NCBI GenBank assembly: GCA_024640255.1
Contig: JAHEFI010000004.1
Span: 1 to 60,308, forward strand
DNA: 60,308 nucleotides
Source of the DNA: Bacteroidota bacterium
GTDB taxonomy: Bacteria; Bacteroidota; Bacteroidia; Chitinophagales; Chitinophagaceae
Direction of reading: 5' to 3'
The first letter of the stretch is position 1; the number at the start of each line of letters is the position of its first letter. The notes beneath the pieces are model-generated. The model made no database searches. It had not been told where the DNA came from and saw only the letters and a list, made by a program, of their open reading frames with translations. Positions 1-8,694 of this stretch are shown here, piece by piece. The position numbers and the translations under genes were made by a program.

Positions 1-51
1 CCTTGGGCCGGTATCAGAGGTGGAGGCCTAACACTAGGTTTAAGATTTTAG
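1..51 (+). CDS. C-terminal end of an outer-membrane beta-barrel protein (partial)
   Basis: The frame is open from the first base and gives 16 residues ending in Gly-Leu-Arg-Phe before TAG at 49-51. Short alternating polar/hydrophobic residues ending in Phe are the usual Bam-recognised last strand of an outer-membrane barrel. The rest of the gene lies outside the window, so the family cannot be named. Confidence 0.5.
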   Translation, partial: PWAGIRGGGLTLGLRF

Positions 52-62
52 GCTTATTTGCG

Positions 63-70
63 TACCTTTG
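63..70 (+). promoter_or_regulatory. -7 promoter element of kdsA
   Basis: TACCTTTG matches the Bacteroidota consensus TAnnTTTG and lies 19 bases before the kdsA ATG. A TTTA at 39-42, 20 bases further upstream, is a 3-of-4 match to the -33 element. Confidence 0.5.
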
Positions 71-89
71 AATCCGAAAAACCAATAGC

Positions 90-914
90 ATGATTCCTTC
101 TTATTTACAAGATCATTTTAAGTCTCAAACTTACGACCCCAATCAATTCTTTTTAATTGCTGGACCATGTGTGGTGGAAAGTGAAGATTTAGTGATGGAA
201 ATTGGAGAAAAAGTTTCTACCATTTGTAAGAACTTAGGAATAGCTTATGTTTTCAAAGCAAGCTATAGAAAAGCAAACAGGACAAGCGCTAATTCATTTA
301 CAGGTATTGGAGATGATAACGGCTTATCATTAATAAAAAAAGTAGGTCAAAAATTTAACTTACCAACTACTTCAGATATTCATGCGCATGATGAAGCAGC
401 TATGGCAGCTGAGTTTATCGATATTTTACAAATTCCTGCATTCTTATGTAGACAAACCGATTTATTGGTAGCTGCTGCAGACACTGGTAAAATCGTGAAT
501 GTAAAGAAAGGACAATTCCTTAGTGGCGCATCCATGAAATTTGCGGTTGATAAAATCAGATTGGCTGGTAATGAAAAAATAATGTTGACTGAAAGAGGAA
601 ATACATTTGGATACCAAGATTTAGTAGTCGACTATAGAAATATTCCTGCCATGGCAGAGAACAATGTTCCTGTAATTATGGATTGTACCCACTCATTACA
701 ACAACCTAATCAAACTAGTGGCGTAACTGGCGGAAATCCTGCATTAATTGAAACCATTGCAAAAGCAGCTATTGCCACTGGAGCAGATGGATTATTTATT
801 GAAACACACCCTAACCCTTCTGTGGCTAAAAGTGATGGTGCTAATATGTTGCAATTAGATTTATTAGAACCATTATTGGAAAAACTGGTGAGATTAAGAA
901 AAGCGGTTATCTAG
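90..914 (+). CDS. kdsA: 3-deoxy-8-phosphooctulonate synthase (Kdo-8-P synthase)
   Basis: KdsA condenses phosphoenolpyruvate with arabinose 5-phosphate to make Kdo-8-phosphate for the lipopolysaccharide inner core, in the cytosol. The 274-residue protein is full length for a DAHP-synthase-type TIM barrel. Visible family motifs are IAGPC (23-27), the basic substrate loop KASYRKANRTS (56-66), DIHAH (96-100) and CRQTD (120-124), then the CTHSLQQP, ETHPNP and SDGAN blocks near the C terminus. Cys27 sits where metal-dependent KdsA enzymes (Aquifex type) carry their metal-binding Cys and where the E. coli metal-independent enzyme has Asn, so this one is probably metal dependent. It has its own promoter and ends convergently with the PspC gene, sharing the bases CTAG. 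Confidence 0.95.
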   Translation: MIPSYLQDHFKSQTYDPNQFFLIAGPCVVESEDLVMEIGEKVSTICKNLGIAYVFKASYRKANRTSANSFTGIGDDNGLSLIKKVGQKFNLPTTSDIHAHDEAAMAAEFIDILQIPAFLCRQTDLLVAAADTGKIVNVKKGQFLSGASMKFAVDKIRLAGNEKIMLTERGNTFGYQDLVVDYRNIPAMAENNVPVIMDCTHSLQQPNQTSGVTGGNPALIETIAKAAIATGADGLFIETHPNPSVAKSDGANMLQLDLLEPLLEKLVRLRKAVI

Positions 915-1132
915 TACTTGATAGGGTTTCTTTTGCCCAATAGTATATAATGCTTGATACTTCTTACAAAAGCCAATACAAAATAGAGTACAACTGGAGA
1001 TCCTAAGGTTAAAAAAGAGATATAAATAAACCACATTCTTATCTTGGCGCTAGCTATACCTAAACGCTCCCCTATGGCGGAACAAACCCCAAAAGCATGT
1101 AATTCTAAGAAATCTCTTAATTTTTGTATCAT
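911..1132 (-). CDS. small PspC-domain membrane protein
   Basis: The 73-residue protein is little more than one PspC domain: a charged N terminus, the GVCSAIGERLGI-type block at about 15-26, a KIRMWF segment, then one long hydrophobic stretch (about 32-58) and a basic tail. PspC proteins of Proteobacteria take part in the phage-shock envelope response, but stand-alone PspC proteins in Bacteroidota have no proven role. No pspA, pspB or pspF is nearby. Its stop codon overlaps that of kdsA on the opposite strand (CTAG at 911-914). Confidence 0.8.
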   Translation of the reverse strand: MIQKLRDFLELHAFGVCSAIGERLGIASAKIRMWFIYISFLTLGSPVVLYFVLAFVRSIKHYILLGKRNPIKY

Positions 1133-1213
1133 TCCTGGTTAATTTATAACCAAATCTATCAAAAAATGTGGACATAATTTGCCTTTTTTGAGGTCTGCCG
1201 GGAGCATTTTTAT

Positions 1214-1221
1214 TACCTTTG
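1214..1221 (+). promoter_or_regulatory. -7 promoter element of aconitase
   Basis: TACCTTTG, 29 bases before the ATG at 1251. A TTTG at 1187-1190 could be the -33 element, but the 23-base spacer is about three bases longer than usual. Confidence 0.5.
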
Positions 1222-1250
1222 CACCAGTTTAAACACTAAAATTTACAACT

Positions 1251-3518
1251 ATGGCTTTTGATATCGAAATGATCAAAAAAGTGTACGCTGAAATGCCAGC
1301 GAAAGTGGAAGCGGCTCGTAAAATGTTAGGTCGTCCTCTTACCTTATCTGAAAAGATTTTATTCTCTCATTTACATAGTGATCAAAAATTAGAAGGCTTC
1401 GAAAGAGGTGGTTCTTATGTTGATTTTGCGCCAGACCGTGTAGCTATGCAAGATGCTACTGCACAGATGGCATTATTGCAATTTATGCAAGCGGGTCGTC
1501 CTAAAGTTGCTGTACCAAGTACAGTACATTGCGACCACTTAATTTCTGCAAAAGTAGAAGCAAAACAAGACTTACAAGTTGCAACAACAGAAAGTAAAGA
1601 AGTGTATGATTTCTTAGCATCTGTTTCTAACAAATATGGTTTAGGCTTCTGGAAGCCTGGTGCTGGTATTATTCACCAAGTAGTTTTAGAAAATTATGCA
1701 TTCCCTGGTGGTATGATGATTGGTACCGATTCTCACACCGTAAACGCTGGTGGTTTAGGTATGTTAGCAATTGGTGTGGGTGGTGCTGATGCTTGTGATG
1801 TAATGGCAGGTTTAGCTTGGGAATTAAAATGGCCTAAGTTAATTGGTATTAAATTAAAGGGAAAGTTGAACGGATGGACTGCTCCTAAAGATGTGATTTT
1901 AAAAGTAGCTGGTATCTTAACTGTAAAAGGTGGAACTGGTGCGATTGTAGAATATTTTGGAGAAGGTGCAACTAGCATGAGTTGTACTGGTAAAGGAACT
2001 ATTTGTAATATGGGCGCTGAAATTGGTGCTACTACTTCTACATTTGGTTATGATGCAAGCATGAGCAGATATTTAAGCTCAACTGGTCGTGCAGATGTGG
2101 CTGCTTTAGCTGATGCAGTAGCAGAACACTTAACGGCAGATGCAGAAGTATACGCAAACCCAGAAAAATATTTCGATCAAGTAATTGAAATTGATTTAGA
2201 TACTCTAGAGCCACACTTAAACGGACCATTTACTCCAGACTTAGCTACACCTATTTCTAAAATGAAAGAAGTAGCTGCTGCAAACGGATGGCCTACCAAA
2301 GTGGAAGTAGGTTTAATTGGAAGCTGTACCAACTCTTCATACGAAGACATTAGCCGTGCAGTGAGTTTAGCAAAACAAGTTGCTCAAAAAGGATTAACTA
2401 CTAAGGCAGAATACATGATCACTCCAGGATCTGAGCAAGTAAGATATACTATTGAAAGAGATGGTTTCTTAGATGTGTTCAGCCAAATAGGTGCTAAAGT
2501 ATTTGCTAATGCTTGTGGACCTTGTATTGGTATGTGGGAGCGTGTTGGTGCAGAGAAAAAAGAAAAAAATACCATTGTTCACTCTTTCAACAGAAATTTT
2601 GCAAAGCGTGCGGATGGTAATCCAAATACTTATGCATTTGTGGGTTCTCCAGAATTAGTAACCGCTTTAGCGATTGCAGGTGATTTAACTTTCAATCCAT
2701 TAACAGATACTTTAACCAACGACAAAGGTGAGCAAGTTAAATTAGACGCTCCTACTGGTGATGAATTACCAGTAAAAGGTTTTGCAGTAGAAGATGCTGG
2801 ATACCAAGCGCCTGCTGAAGATGGTTCAAAAGTAGTTGTAGCGGTAGACCCAACGTCTAAGCGTTTACAATTATTAGATCCATTTACTGCATGGGAAGGA
2901 ACTGATTTAAAGTCATTGAAATTATTAATCAAGGCAAAAGGAAAATGTACAACAGATCATATCTCTATGGCTGGTCCTTGGTTAAAATTCCGTGGTCACT
3001 TAGATAATATCTCTAATAACTTATTAATTGGTGCAGTAAACTTCTTCAATGAGAAGACAGACAATGTGAAGAGTCAATTAAATGGCAATTACGATACTGT
3101 TCCAAATACACAAAGAGCCTACAAAGCAGCTGGTATAGGAACAATTGTGGTGGGTGATGAAAACTACGGAGAAGGTAGTTCTCGTGAGCACGCTGCAATG
3201 GAACCAAGACATTTAGGTGTTCGTGTAGTATTGACTAAATCTTTTGCTCGTATCCACGAAACCAACTTAAAGAAGCAAGGAATGTTAGCATTAACTTTTG
3301 CTGACAAAGCAGATTATGATAAGATTCAAGAAGACGATAGCATTGATGTAACAGGTTTAACTAGCTTCGCGCCAGGCACTCCATTAACTTTAGTGTTAAC
3401 GCATAAAGATGGATCAACTGATACCATTAAAGCGAACCATACTTATAACCAACAACAAATTGAGTGGTTTAAAGCAGGTGGTGCATTAAACATTATCAGA
3501 AAGCAAGTTGCTGGGTAG
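1251..3518 (+). CDS. acn: aconitate hydratase (mitochondrial-type aconitase)
   Basis: Aconitase interconverts citrate and isocitrate through cis-aconitate in the TCA cycle. The 755-residue length and sequence resemble eukaryotic mitochondrial aconitase rather than E. coli AcnA (about 890 residues) or AcnB. The three [4Fe-4S] ligands are visible: Cys359 in GSCTNSS, and Cys422 and Cys425 in ACGPC, with the typical 62-residue gap. The active-site block [13 protein letters not shown] and the C-terminal swivel-domain motifs [10 protein letters not shown] and [10 protein letters not shown] are also intact. It is a single-gene unit with its own promoter element and a strong downstream terminator. 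Codon use looks more biased than in neighbours, consistent with high expression. Confidence 0.95.
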   Translation: MAFDIEMIKKVYAEMPAKVEAARKMLGRPLTLSEKILFSHLHSDQKLEGFERGGSYVDFAPDRVAMQDATAQMALLQFMQAGRPKVAVPSTVHCDHLISAKVEAKQDLQVATTESKEVYDFLASVSNKYGLGFWKPGAGIIHQVVLENYAFPGGMMIGTDSHTVNAGGLGMLAIGVGGADACDVMAGLAWELKWPKLIGIKLKGKLNGWTAPKDVILKVAGILTVKGGTGAIVEYFGEGATSMSCTGKGTICNMGAEIGATTSTFGYDASMSRYLSSTGRADVAALADAVAEHLTADAEVYANPEKYFDQVIEIDLDTLEPHLNGPFTPDLATPISKMKEVAAANGWPTKVEVGLIGSCTNSSYEDISRAVSLAKQVAQKGLTTKAEYMITPGSEQVRYTIERDGFLDVFSQIGAKVFANACGPCIGMWERVGAEKKEKNTIVHSFNRNFAKRADGNPNTYAFVGSPELVTALAIAGDLTFNPLTDTLTNDKGEQVKLDAPTGDELPVKGFAVEDAGYQAPAEDGSKVVVAVDPTSKRLQLLDPFTAWEGTDLKSLKLLIKAKGKCTTDHISMAGPWLKFRGHLDNISNNLLIGAVNFFNEKTDNVKSQLNGNYDTVPNTQRAYKAAGIGTIVVGDENYGEGSSREHAAMEPRHLGVRVVLTKSFARIHETNLKKQGMLALTFADKADYDKIQEDDSIDVTGLTSFAPGTPLTLVLTHKDGSTDTIKANHTYNQQQIEWFKAGGALNIIRKQVAG

Positions 3519-3542
3519 TTTAAATTACCTCTTATGATTTTT

Positions 3543-3578
3543 AAAACCCTCTGAAAATTCAGAGGGTTTTTTGTTTTT
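3543..3578 (+). terminator. intrinsic terminator of aconitase
   Basis: Stem CCCTCTGA (3547-3554) pairs with TCAGAGGG (3559-3566) around a 4-base loop, flanked by A4 and followed by T6-G-T5. It lies 25 bases after the aconitase stop. Confidence 0.85.
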
Positions 3579-3599
3579 ATCAAACTCATTTTGTTTCCT

Positions 3600-3607
3600 T
3601 AAATTTG
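3600..3607 (+). promoter_or_regulatory. -7 promoter element almost touching the oxidoreductase start
   Basis: TAAATTTG, a full match to TAnnTTTG, with only four bases before the ATG at 3612. If it is used, the transcript would be nearly leaderless. Confidence 0.45.
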
Positions 3608-3611
3608 AAAT

Positions 3612-4649
3612 ATGATAAACACTGCAGTAGTTTCCTTTGGTATGAGTGGAAAAGTTTTCCATGCTCCTTTTATTGCAAGCAATCCTAATTTTAAATTAGT
3701 AGGAAGTTGGGAGCGTTCTTCCAAAAATATTGAAGCTGTCTACCCTGGTACTAAATCGTATAGTAGTTATGAAGAAATCTTAACAGACGATTCCATTGAC
3801 TTGGTGGTAGTGAACAGCCCCAACGATTCACATTATACTTATACCAAGCAAGCATTACTAGCAGGTAAACATGTGGTTTGTGAAAAAGCATTTACCATCA
3901 CTGCTGCAGAAGCGCAAGAGCTAGATGATATTGCGAAACAAAAAGGACTAAAATTAGCTGTATACCACAATAGAAGATACGATGCAGATTTTTTAACCAT
4001 TCAACAATTAATCAAAGAAGAAGCCATTGGTGATTTTTTAGATGTGCAAATTTCTTTTGAAAGATACAGAACAACCCTTAGCCCTAAGAAGCATAAAGAA
4101 TCTGTTACCCCAGGTGCAGGACTTTTATATGATCTAGGCCCTCATTTAGTAGACCAAGCCATTCTATTATCTGGTATGCCTTTAGCAGTATTTGCAGATA
4201 TTAGAATTACTAGAAAAGTGGGTATAGTAGACGATTATTTTCATATTATCTTATATTACCCAGGCCATCGCATTACATTAACCAGTGGTATGGTTTTCAT
4301 GACACAGTTGGCAGGATATAAAATCTATGGAACAAAAGGTAGTTTTATTAAAAATAGATCAGATGTGCAAGAAGCTGATTTGATTGCAGGAAAGATTCCA
4401 GGTTCTGATCATTGGGGAGTAGAATCAAAAGACGATTACGGAACATTGTATACGGACAATGACGGATTAATATCTCATAGAGTCATTCCAAGCAAAGCGG
4501 GCAATTACGGTATTTTTTATGAGAAAATGGCGGATGCTATTTTACATGATGCACCAGTGCCTACTTCTGCTCAGGAAGGAAAAAATATTATTCGCATTTT
4601 AGAAGCTGCAAGAAATAGTGCATTCAATAAAAGAGTGGTAGGAGTATAA
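3612..4649 (+). CDS. Gfo/Idh/MocA-family NAD(P)-dependent oxidoreductase
   Basis: A 345-residue two-domain oxidoreductase. The N-terminal Rossmann fold carries GMSG at 10-13, NSPNDSH at 68-74 and EKAFT at 91-95, where Lys92 is the expected catalytic lysine (most relatives have EKP, here EKA). The NRRYDADF block (120-127) and Asp174/His178 in LYDLGPHLVD match the family's active site. Members act on sugars, inositols or related cyclic alcohols; the YHNRRYD and GPH motifs place it nearest the YdgJ-like branch, but the substrate cannot be read from the sequence. It probably shares a transcript with the AlkD-like gene, whose ATG directly follows this stop. Confidence 0.85.
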   Translation: MINTAVVSFGMSGKVFHAPFIASNPNFKLVGSWERSSKNIEAVYPGTKSYSSYEEILTDDSIDLVVVNSPNDSHYTYTKQALLAGKHVVCEKAFTITAAEAQELDDIAKQKGLKLAVYHNRRYDADFLTIQQLIKEEAIGDFLDVQISFERYRTTLSPKKHKESVTPGAGLLYDLGPHLVDQAILLSGMPLAVFADIRITRKVGIVDDYFHIILYYPGHRITLTSGMVFMTQLAGYKIYGTKGSFIKNRSDVQEADLIAGKIPGSDHWGVESKDDYGTLYTDNDGLISHRVIPSKAGNYGIFYEKMADAILHDAPVPTSAQEGKNIIRILEAARNSAFNKRVVGV

Positions 4650-5339
4650 ATGAATGATATGCCACACCCCTATTTAACAAAAATTCAAAAAATATTTGCA
4701 GCCAACGGCGATAAAACAATTGCCAAAGGAGCAAAAGCTTATTTATTGAATCAGTTTGAATTTTACGGAATTAAAACGCCTTTAAGACGAACGCTAAGTA
4801 AGGAGTTTTATAAATCCAACCCAATTAATGATCATACTGAATTAACTAAACTCGTCAAAGAATGTATTGCTGAACCACAAAGAGAGTTACATTATTTTGC
4901 CATTGAACTATTAGGTCACCATAAAAAGTTATGGTCTATTAAAACCCTCCCATTAATTGAATGGATGATTACACATAAAAGCTGGTGGGATTCGGTGGAT
5001 AGCACCAACACCCATGTAATCAGTAAGTTTTTCTTATTGCACCCAGAACATATTGAAACCTATACCCATAAATGGAATCAATCTAGCAATAAATGGTTAA
5101 TTAGAATGAGTATTTTGTTTCAGCTCACTTACAAAACAAAGACTGACACAAATTTATTGAGTAAGTATATTGAAAATAGCCAACTCCACGAAGACTTCTT
5201 TGTACGCAAAGCCATTGGATGGGCATTAAGAGCTTATGCAAATACCAATAAAAAATGGGTGACCCAATTTGTAAAGGATCACCCATCTCTATCTAATCTT
5301 TCAAAGCGCGAGGCTTTAAAGCATCTTACATCTTTTTAG
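4650..5339 (+). CDS. AlkD-like DNA alkylation repair protein (HEAT-like repeats)
   Basis: A 229-residue all-helical protein of the DNA alkylation repair family (PF08713). AlkD glycosylases excise alkylated purines such as 3-methyladenine without flipping the base. The signature is present: SWWDSVD at 111-117 (Trp113, Asp114 and Asp117 region), Arg152 in WLIRMS, and FFVRKAIGWALR near 183-194. The ATG starts immediately after the stop of the oxidoreductase gene, so the two are likely co-transcribed. Its 3' end overlaps the convergent transaldolase gene by 14 bases. Confidence 0.85.
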   Translation: MNDMPHPYLTKIQKIFAANGDKTIAKGAKAYLLNQFEFYGIKTPLRRTLSKEFYKSNPINDHTELTKLVKECIAEPQRELHYFAIELLGHHKKLWSIKTLPLIEWMITHKSWWDSVDSTNTHVISKFFLLHPEHIETYTHKWNQSSNKWLIRMSILFQLTYKTKTDTNLLSKYIENSQLHEDFFVRKAIGWALRAYANTNKKWVTQFVKDHPSLSNLSKREALKHLTSF

Positions 5340-5976
5340 CATCTTCCAAGAACTTCGCTAATCCAATATCTGTTAAAGGATGTTTTAATAATCCTAAAAT
5401 AGAATCTAATGGACAAGTGCAAACATCTGCACCTGCTTCAGCAGCTTTCACAATATGCAAAGCATTTCTGATAGAAGCTGCTAAGATTTGTGTTTGGAAA
5501 CCTTGTACATCATAGATGTGACGGATTTGACTAATCAATTCCATTCCATCCCAAGAACTATCATCAATTCTACCAATAAATGGAGAAACATAAGTAGCAC
5601 CTGCTTTTGCTGCTAAAATAGCTTGACCAGCAGAGAATACCAAAGTACAGTTTGTACGAATACCGTTATCGGTAAACCATTTGATTGCTTTGATACCATC
5701 TTTGATCATTGGAACTTTTACCACTATATTCTTGTGTATAGCAGCTAATTTTTTTCCTTCTTCAATCATAGTAGCAAAATCTGTAGACAATACTTCGGCA
5801 CTGATATCACCTTCAACTAATTCACAAATAGCTTTATAGTGTGCAGCAATTGCTTCTTCACCTTTAACGCCCACTTGCGCCATTAAGGAAGGATTAGTGG
5901 TAACACCATCCAAAATACCTAGGTCGTTTGCTTCTTTGATTTGAGCTAGATTACCAGTGTCTACAAAAAATTTCAT
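5326..5976 (-). CDS. tal: transaldolase, small TalC type
   Basis: A 216-residue TIM-barrel enzyme of the TalC/FSA family in the pentose phosphate pathway. The Schiff-base lysine is Lys87 in VVKVPM; Asp6 and TTNPS (26-30) are also present. Two residues separate true transaldolases from E. coli fructose-6-phosphate aldolase: FSA has Gln59 and Tyr131, whereas here the matching positions are Glu61 (SAEV) and Phe133 (SPFIGR), so transaldolase activity is favoured. It is read towards the AlkD-like gene and overlaps it by 14 bases. The SRP RNA gene lies just upstream on the same strand. Confidence 0.88.
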   Translation of the reverse strand: MKFFVDTGNLAQIKEANDLGILDGVTTNPSLMAQVGVKGEEAIAAHYKAICELVEGDISAEVLSTDFATMIEEGKKLAAIHKNIVVKVPMIKDGIKAIKWFTDNGIRTNCTLVFSAGQAILAAKAGATYVSPFIGRIDDSSWDGMELISQIRHIYDVQGFQTQILAASIRNALHIVKAAEAGADVCTCPLDSILGLLKHPLTDIGLAKFLEDAKKM

Positions 5977-6015
5977 ATGGTTTGATTTATAGGGTTTCTA
6001 ATATAATGCCACTTT

Positions 6016-6121
6016 AAAAAAGTGGCAGGCTACTTACATCGCACCGCTACAACCGCCTATCCTTGCTACATTCCTGTCCTGGGGAGGTTCAGCAGGAGCT
6101 GGTCGTGCAAGACCTGCCGCT
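6016..6121 (-). ncRNA. ffs: signal recognition particle RNA, small bacterial type
   Basis: Read on the minus strand, about 100 bases form the conserved 4.5S-like SRP RNA. The outer stem GGCAGG (6113-6118) pairs with CCUGCC (6024-6029). The Ffh-binding tip is intact: ACA-GGAA-UGU with the GGAA tetraloop at 6071-6074, flanked by the symmetric loop CAGG / AGCA and followed by AAGG. The late GAUGUA-n-GUAGCCUGCC block matches the E. coli 3' part. The closing stem is followed by ACUUUUUU, a natural terminator; an alternative hairpin GCCACUUU/AAAGUGGC lies at 6008-6026. TACCTTCG at 6123-6130 (minus strand), one base off TAnnTTTG, is a plausible promoter. The RNA pairs with Ffh for co-translational membrane targeting. 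Confidence 0.88.
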
Positions 6122-6150
6122 GCGAAGGTACAAAAAGACAAGTGATTATC

Positions 6151-7422
6151 CTACCAATTTTGCCTTGAATTTATGGTCGAAAATCCAGCAATCATGGGAT
6201 ATCTAGCTCCAGGAGCAGTATAATAAACAAAGACGGTATAGCTATTTTCAGTCTCCCAATGATCCCCTTCTGTCTCTCTAAAATCGTCTTGGATATTTGG
6301 CTTCTCGTTATCTCTTAAAATATATTGATAGCTATAATAACCTTGTTTTAAAAGCATGGTTTTCTCATACACGCCTTTTGAAGCATTGAAAGACATCATA
6401 GATTGACTATTCAATTGATTCTGTGTAAAATCACCTATTAAAAATAATTTTTCCCCCACATAAGGAATTCCATTGGTGGGTTTATAAGTGAAAACAACAT
6501 TAGCATAATCATTTTGATAAGCACTCTCTAAAGATTCTGAATTACTAATAATAAAGGCCCCATTTAAATCATTGAAAGTAAAATAAGGAGTACTAGCTCT
6601 TGAAAGATCAGGCTTAACGATCACTTTTGTCAATCCTTCTGACTGATTTAATTCTTGAACTCTGTCAGATCTTAATCTTAAACTTTGCAAGTCTAACCAT
6701 CTTGTTTCTTTCCCTGCTGGAAATATTAAATCTCTTTCACTATTGTATTCAATTTGATTACCTCTTATAAAACTAGGTTCAGTAACTACCCTAGCATCAT
6801 TTACACGATGATTTTGGATTACTACCGTTTTAATTTGATCAGGCTGAAAATAAGATAGCTGTTTTACATCCAAGCTTAATTGTATTTTTTGATGCGTTCT
6901 CGAAATAGCCCCATCAAAAGGTTCCTGAACAGCACCAAACACACCAATTAAAGAATCCACTACATAAAACCTTCTAGTAAATACAAGATTTGAAGGATTC
7001 CCATCCTTAAAGACTTTCAAAATATAATTACCTGCCTTAGTAGGGATGCAATTTTGATTGGGAATTGAAAACTGGTAATGATAATATTTTTGTAGCGCGA
7101 TAGAAGAAACATTAAAGAGATTAATCTTGTTCTGTGAAAAACCATTTGTATAATCAAATGGACTCATTTGAACTGGCTGCCATTGATCATCCACCAATTC
7201 AATACTGTAAAAATAATTTTGATAGTTAAAATTAAAATCATCGAAACTAATACTTAACACCCCTGGATCATTTAAGCCAATAATGGGTAAATCCTTAGGC
7301 CTGCCCTCTGGATGCAGTAATATAGTATGTATAGCCATATCCATATTTTGATCCGGATTGTTTTGAGCAATCAAGGAGCTATGCATAACAATAAAACATA
7401 TAAAAAATAAGGACCTAACCAT
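6151..7422 (-). CDS. type IX secretion system plug protein (DUF5103 family)
   Basis: A 423-residue exported protein with a signal peptide (1 to about 19, ending LIAQ). Sequence and length match the DUF5103 family, whose Flavobacterium johnsoniae member is the Plug that closes the periplasmic side of the SprA translocon. Recognisable features are the early FDDFNFNYQNYFYSIELVDDQW block, a central RTHQKIQLSLDV segment and a late Tyr-rich KQGYYSYQYILRD region. In Bacteroidota it is commonly present where T9SS is present; no other T9SS gene lies in this window. It is divergent from the FtsX-like permease gene, with 48 bases between the starts. Confidence 0.8.
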   Translation of the reverse strand: MVRSLFFICFIVMHSSLIAQNNPDQNMDMAIHTILLHPEGRPKDLPIIGLNDPGVLSISFDDFNFNYQNYFYSIELVDDQWQPVQMSPFDYTNGFSQNKINLFNVSSIALQKYYHYQFSIPNQNCIPTKAGNYILKVFKDGNPSNLVFTRRFYVVDSLIGVFGAVQEPFDGAISRTHQKIQLSLDVKQLSYFQPDQIKTVVIQNHRVNDARVVTEPSFIRGNQIEYNSERDLIFPAGKETRWLDLQSLRLRSDRVQELNQSEGLTKVIVKPDLSRASTPYFTFNDLNGAFIISNSESLESAYQNDYANVVFTYKPTNGIPYVGEKLFLIGDFTQNQLNSQSMMSFNASKGVYEKTMLLKQGYYSYQYILRDNEKPNIQDDFRETEGDHWETENSYTVFVYYTAPGARYPMIAGFSTINSRQNW

Positions 7423-7470
7423 AACCGTTTTTTATTCATTACGAATCTAGCGTATAATTCATAATATATA

Positions 7471-8694
7471 ATGATAAATAAGTTAGATTTGAAAAAAAAT
7501 AACCCTTTGAATACCGCTTTTGAAATAGCTAAAAGAATGAGCTTCCAGAAAAGCAAAAGCAATACAAGTTTTATTGTAAAACTTTCTATTGCAGCCACTT
7601 CAATAAGTATTGCTGCTATTATTCTTACTTTTTCGATTGTCAATGGATTTCAAGAACAGATAGCGCAAAAAGTGTATAATTTTTGGGGAGATATCAGAAT
7701 CAATGCTATCAATGGAAATGTCTTGAATGAAAGCCAAGCGGTTGTCCAATCAATTGCTCGCTTACCTGAAGTAAAAACAATAGAGCCCTATGCTACTCAA
7801 ACAGCTGTAATTGCCTTTTCAACCGAAATGGAAGGTATTATTGTGAAAGGCGTTCAAGAAAAAGAACTCATTCCATTTAATAGTAGCAAGGATAATGTAA
7901 ACACATTAAAAATAGAGTCAAATAAAGAGATCATCTTATCAGAAGAAATTGCCAACAAGATTAATGCTAGCATTGGATCTTTAATAAGACTCAATTTCTT
8001 ACAAAATGGAACTGTGCAGGAAAGAAAATTAATTGTAAAGGGTTTATACCATTCAGGCATTGAAGAATACGATGCACAATTTGTATACATCAATTTAAAG
8101 GTACTACAACAAATGACCCCAGACCAGACTGCGATTAGTGGTTATAGTATTCATTTAAAGAATAGCGGAAATACTGATTTAATGGTGAAAAAGATTCAAA
8201 CCTTATGTCCTGTGAATACAGTAGCAACCCCTATTGAAGAAGATTATCCTCAAATATTTGATTGGATTGGAGTTCAAACCGTTAATAGAAATGTTGCAGT
8301 AACTATTATGTTAATTATTGCAGTAGTCAATTTATTAACTTGTTTGTTTATTTTAATACTAGAAAGAGTTCATATGATAGGTACCCTAAGTGCCATGGGT
8401 GCTAATGAACATTTTATCAGAAAAGTATTTTTATATCAAGTAAGTTTTATTAGTTGGATGGGTATCTCCATTGGGTTAATCATTGGCATTGGATTATCCT
8501 TATTGCAATACTATACCGGATTTATTCAATTAGACGAGTCTGCCTATTTTATAAAGACACTGCCTATTAAGATAGTGCCACTGCAAATTTTGCTTATTGT
8601 AATGGGAACAGCCTTGGTGAGTTATATATCCTTTATTATCCCCACTATTTGGATTAATAAGATTAGCCCAGCTAAGACTATTCAATTTGACTAG
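7471..8694 (+). CDS. FtsX/LolC-like ABC transporter permease
   Basis: A 407-residue inner-membrane protein with the four-helix FtsX/MacB topology: TM1 about 38-60, a large periplasmic domain about 65-265, and TM2-TM4 at about 272-296, 322-345 and 366-392. Length and the ARRM-like start (FEIAKRM) resemble LolC/LolE permeases, which release lipoproteins from the inner membrane with the ATPase LolD. No ATPase gene is adjacent, so the partner must be encoded elsewhere, as is common in Bacteroidota. It ends convergently with the methyltransferase gene, sharing CTAG at 8691-8694. Confidence 0.8.
   Translation: MINKLDLKKNNPLNTAFEIAKRMSFQKSKSNTSFIVKLSIAATSISIAAIILTFSIVNGFQEQIAQKVYNFWGDIRINAINGNVLNESQAVVQSIARLPEVKTIEPYATQTAVIAFSTEMEGIIVKGVQEKELIPFNSSKDNVNTLKIESNKEIILSEEIANKINASIGSLIRLNFLQNGTVQERKLIVKGLYHSGIEEYDAQFVYINLKVLQQMTPDQTAISGYSIHLKNSGNTDLMVKKIQTLCPVNTVATPIEEDYPQIFDWIGVQTVNRNVAVTIMLIIAVVNLLTCLFILILERVHMIGTLSAMGANEHFIRKVFLYQVSFISWMGISIGLIIGIGLSLLQYYTGFIQLDESAYFIKTLPIKIVPLQILLIVMGTALVSYISFIIPTIWINKISPAKTIQFD

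Noticed and set aside
7371..7643. Open frame of 90 codons on the minus strand across two divergent gene starts
   Set aside because: It overlaps the starts of both the plug and permease genes, is hydrophobic by chance, and lacks a promoter.
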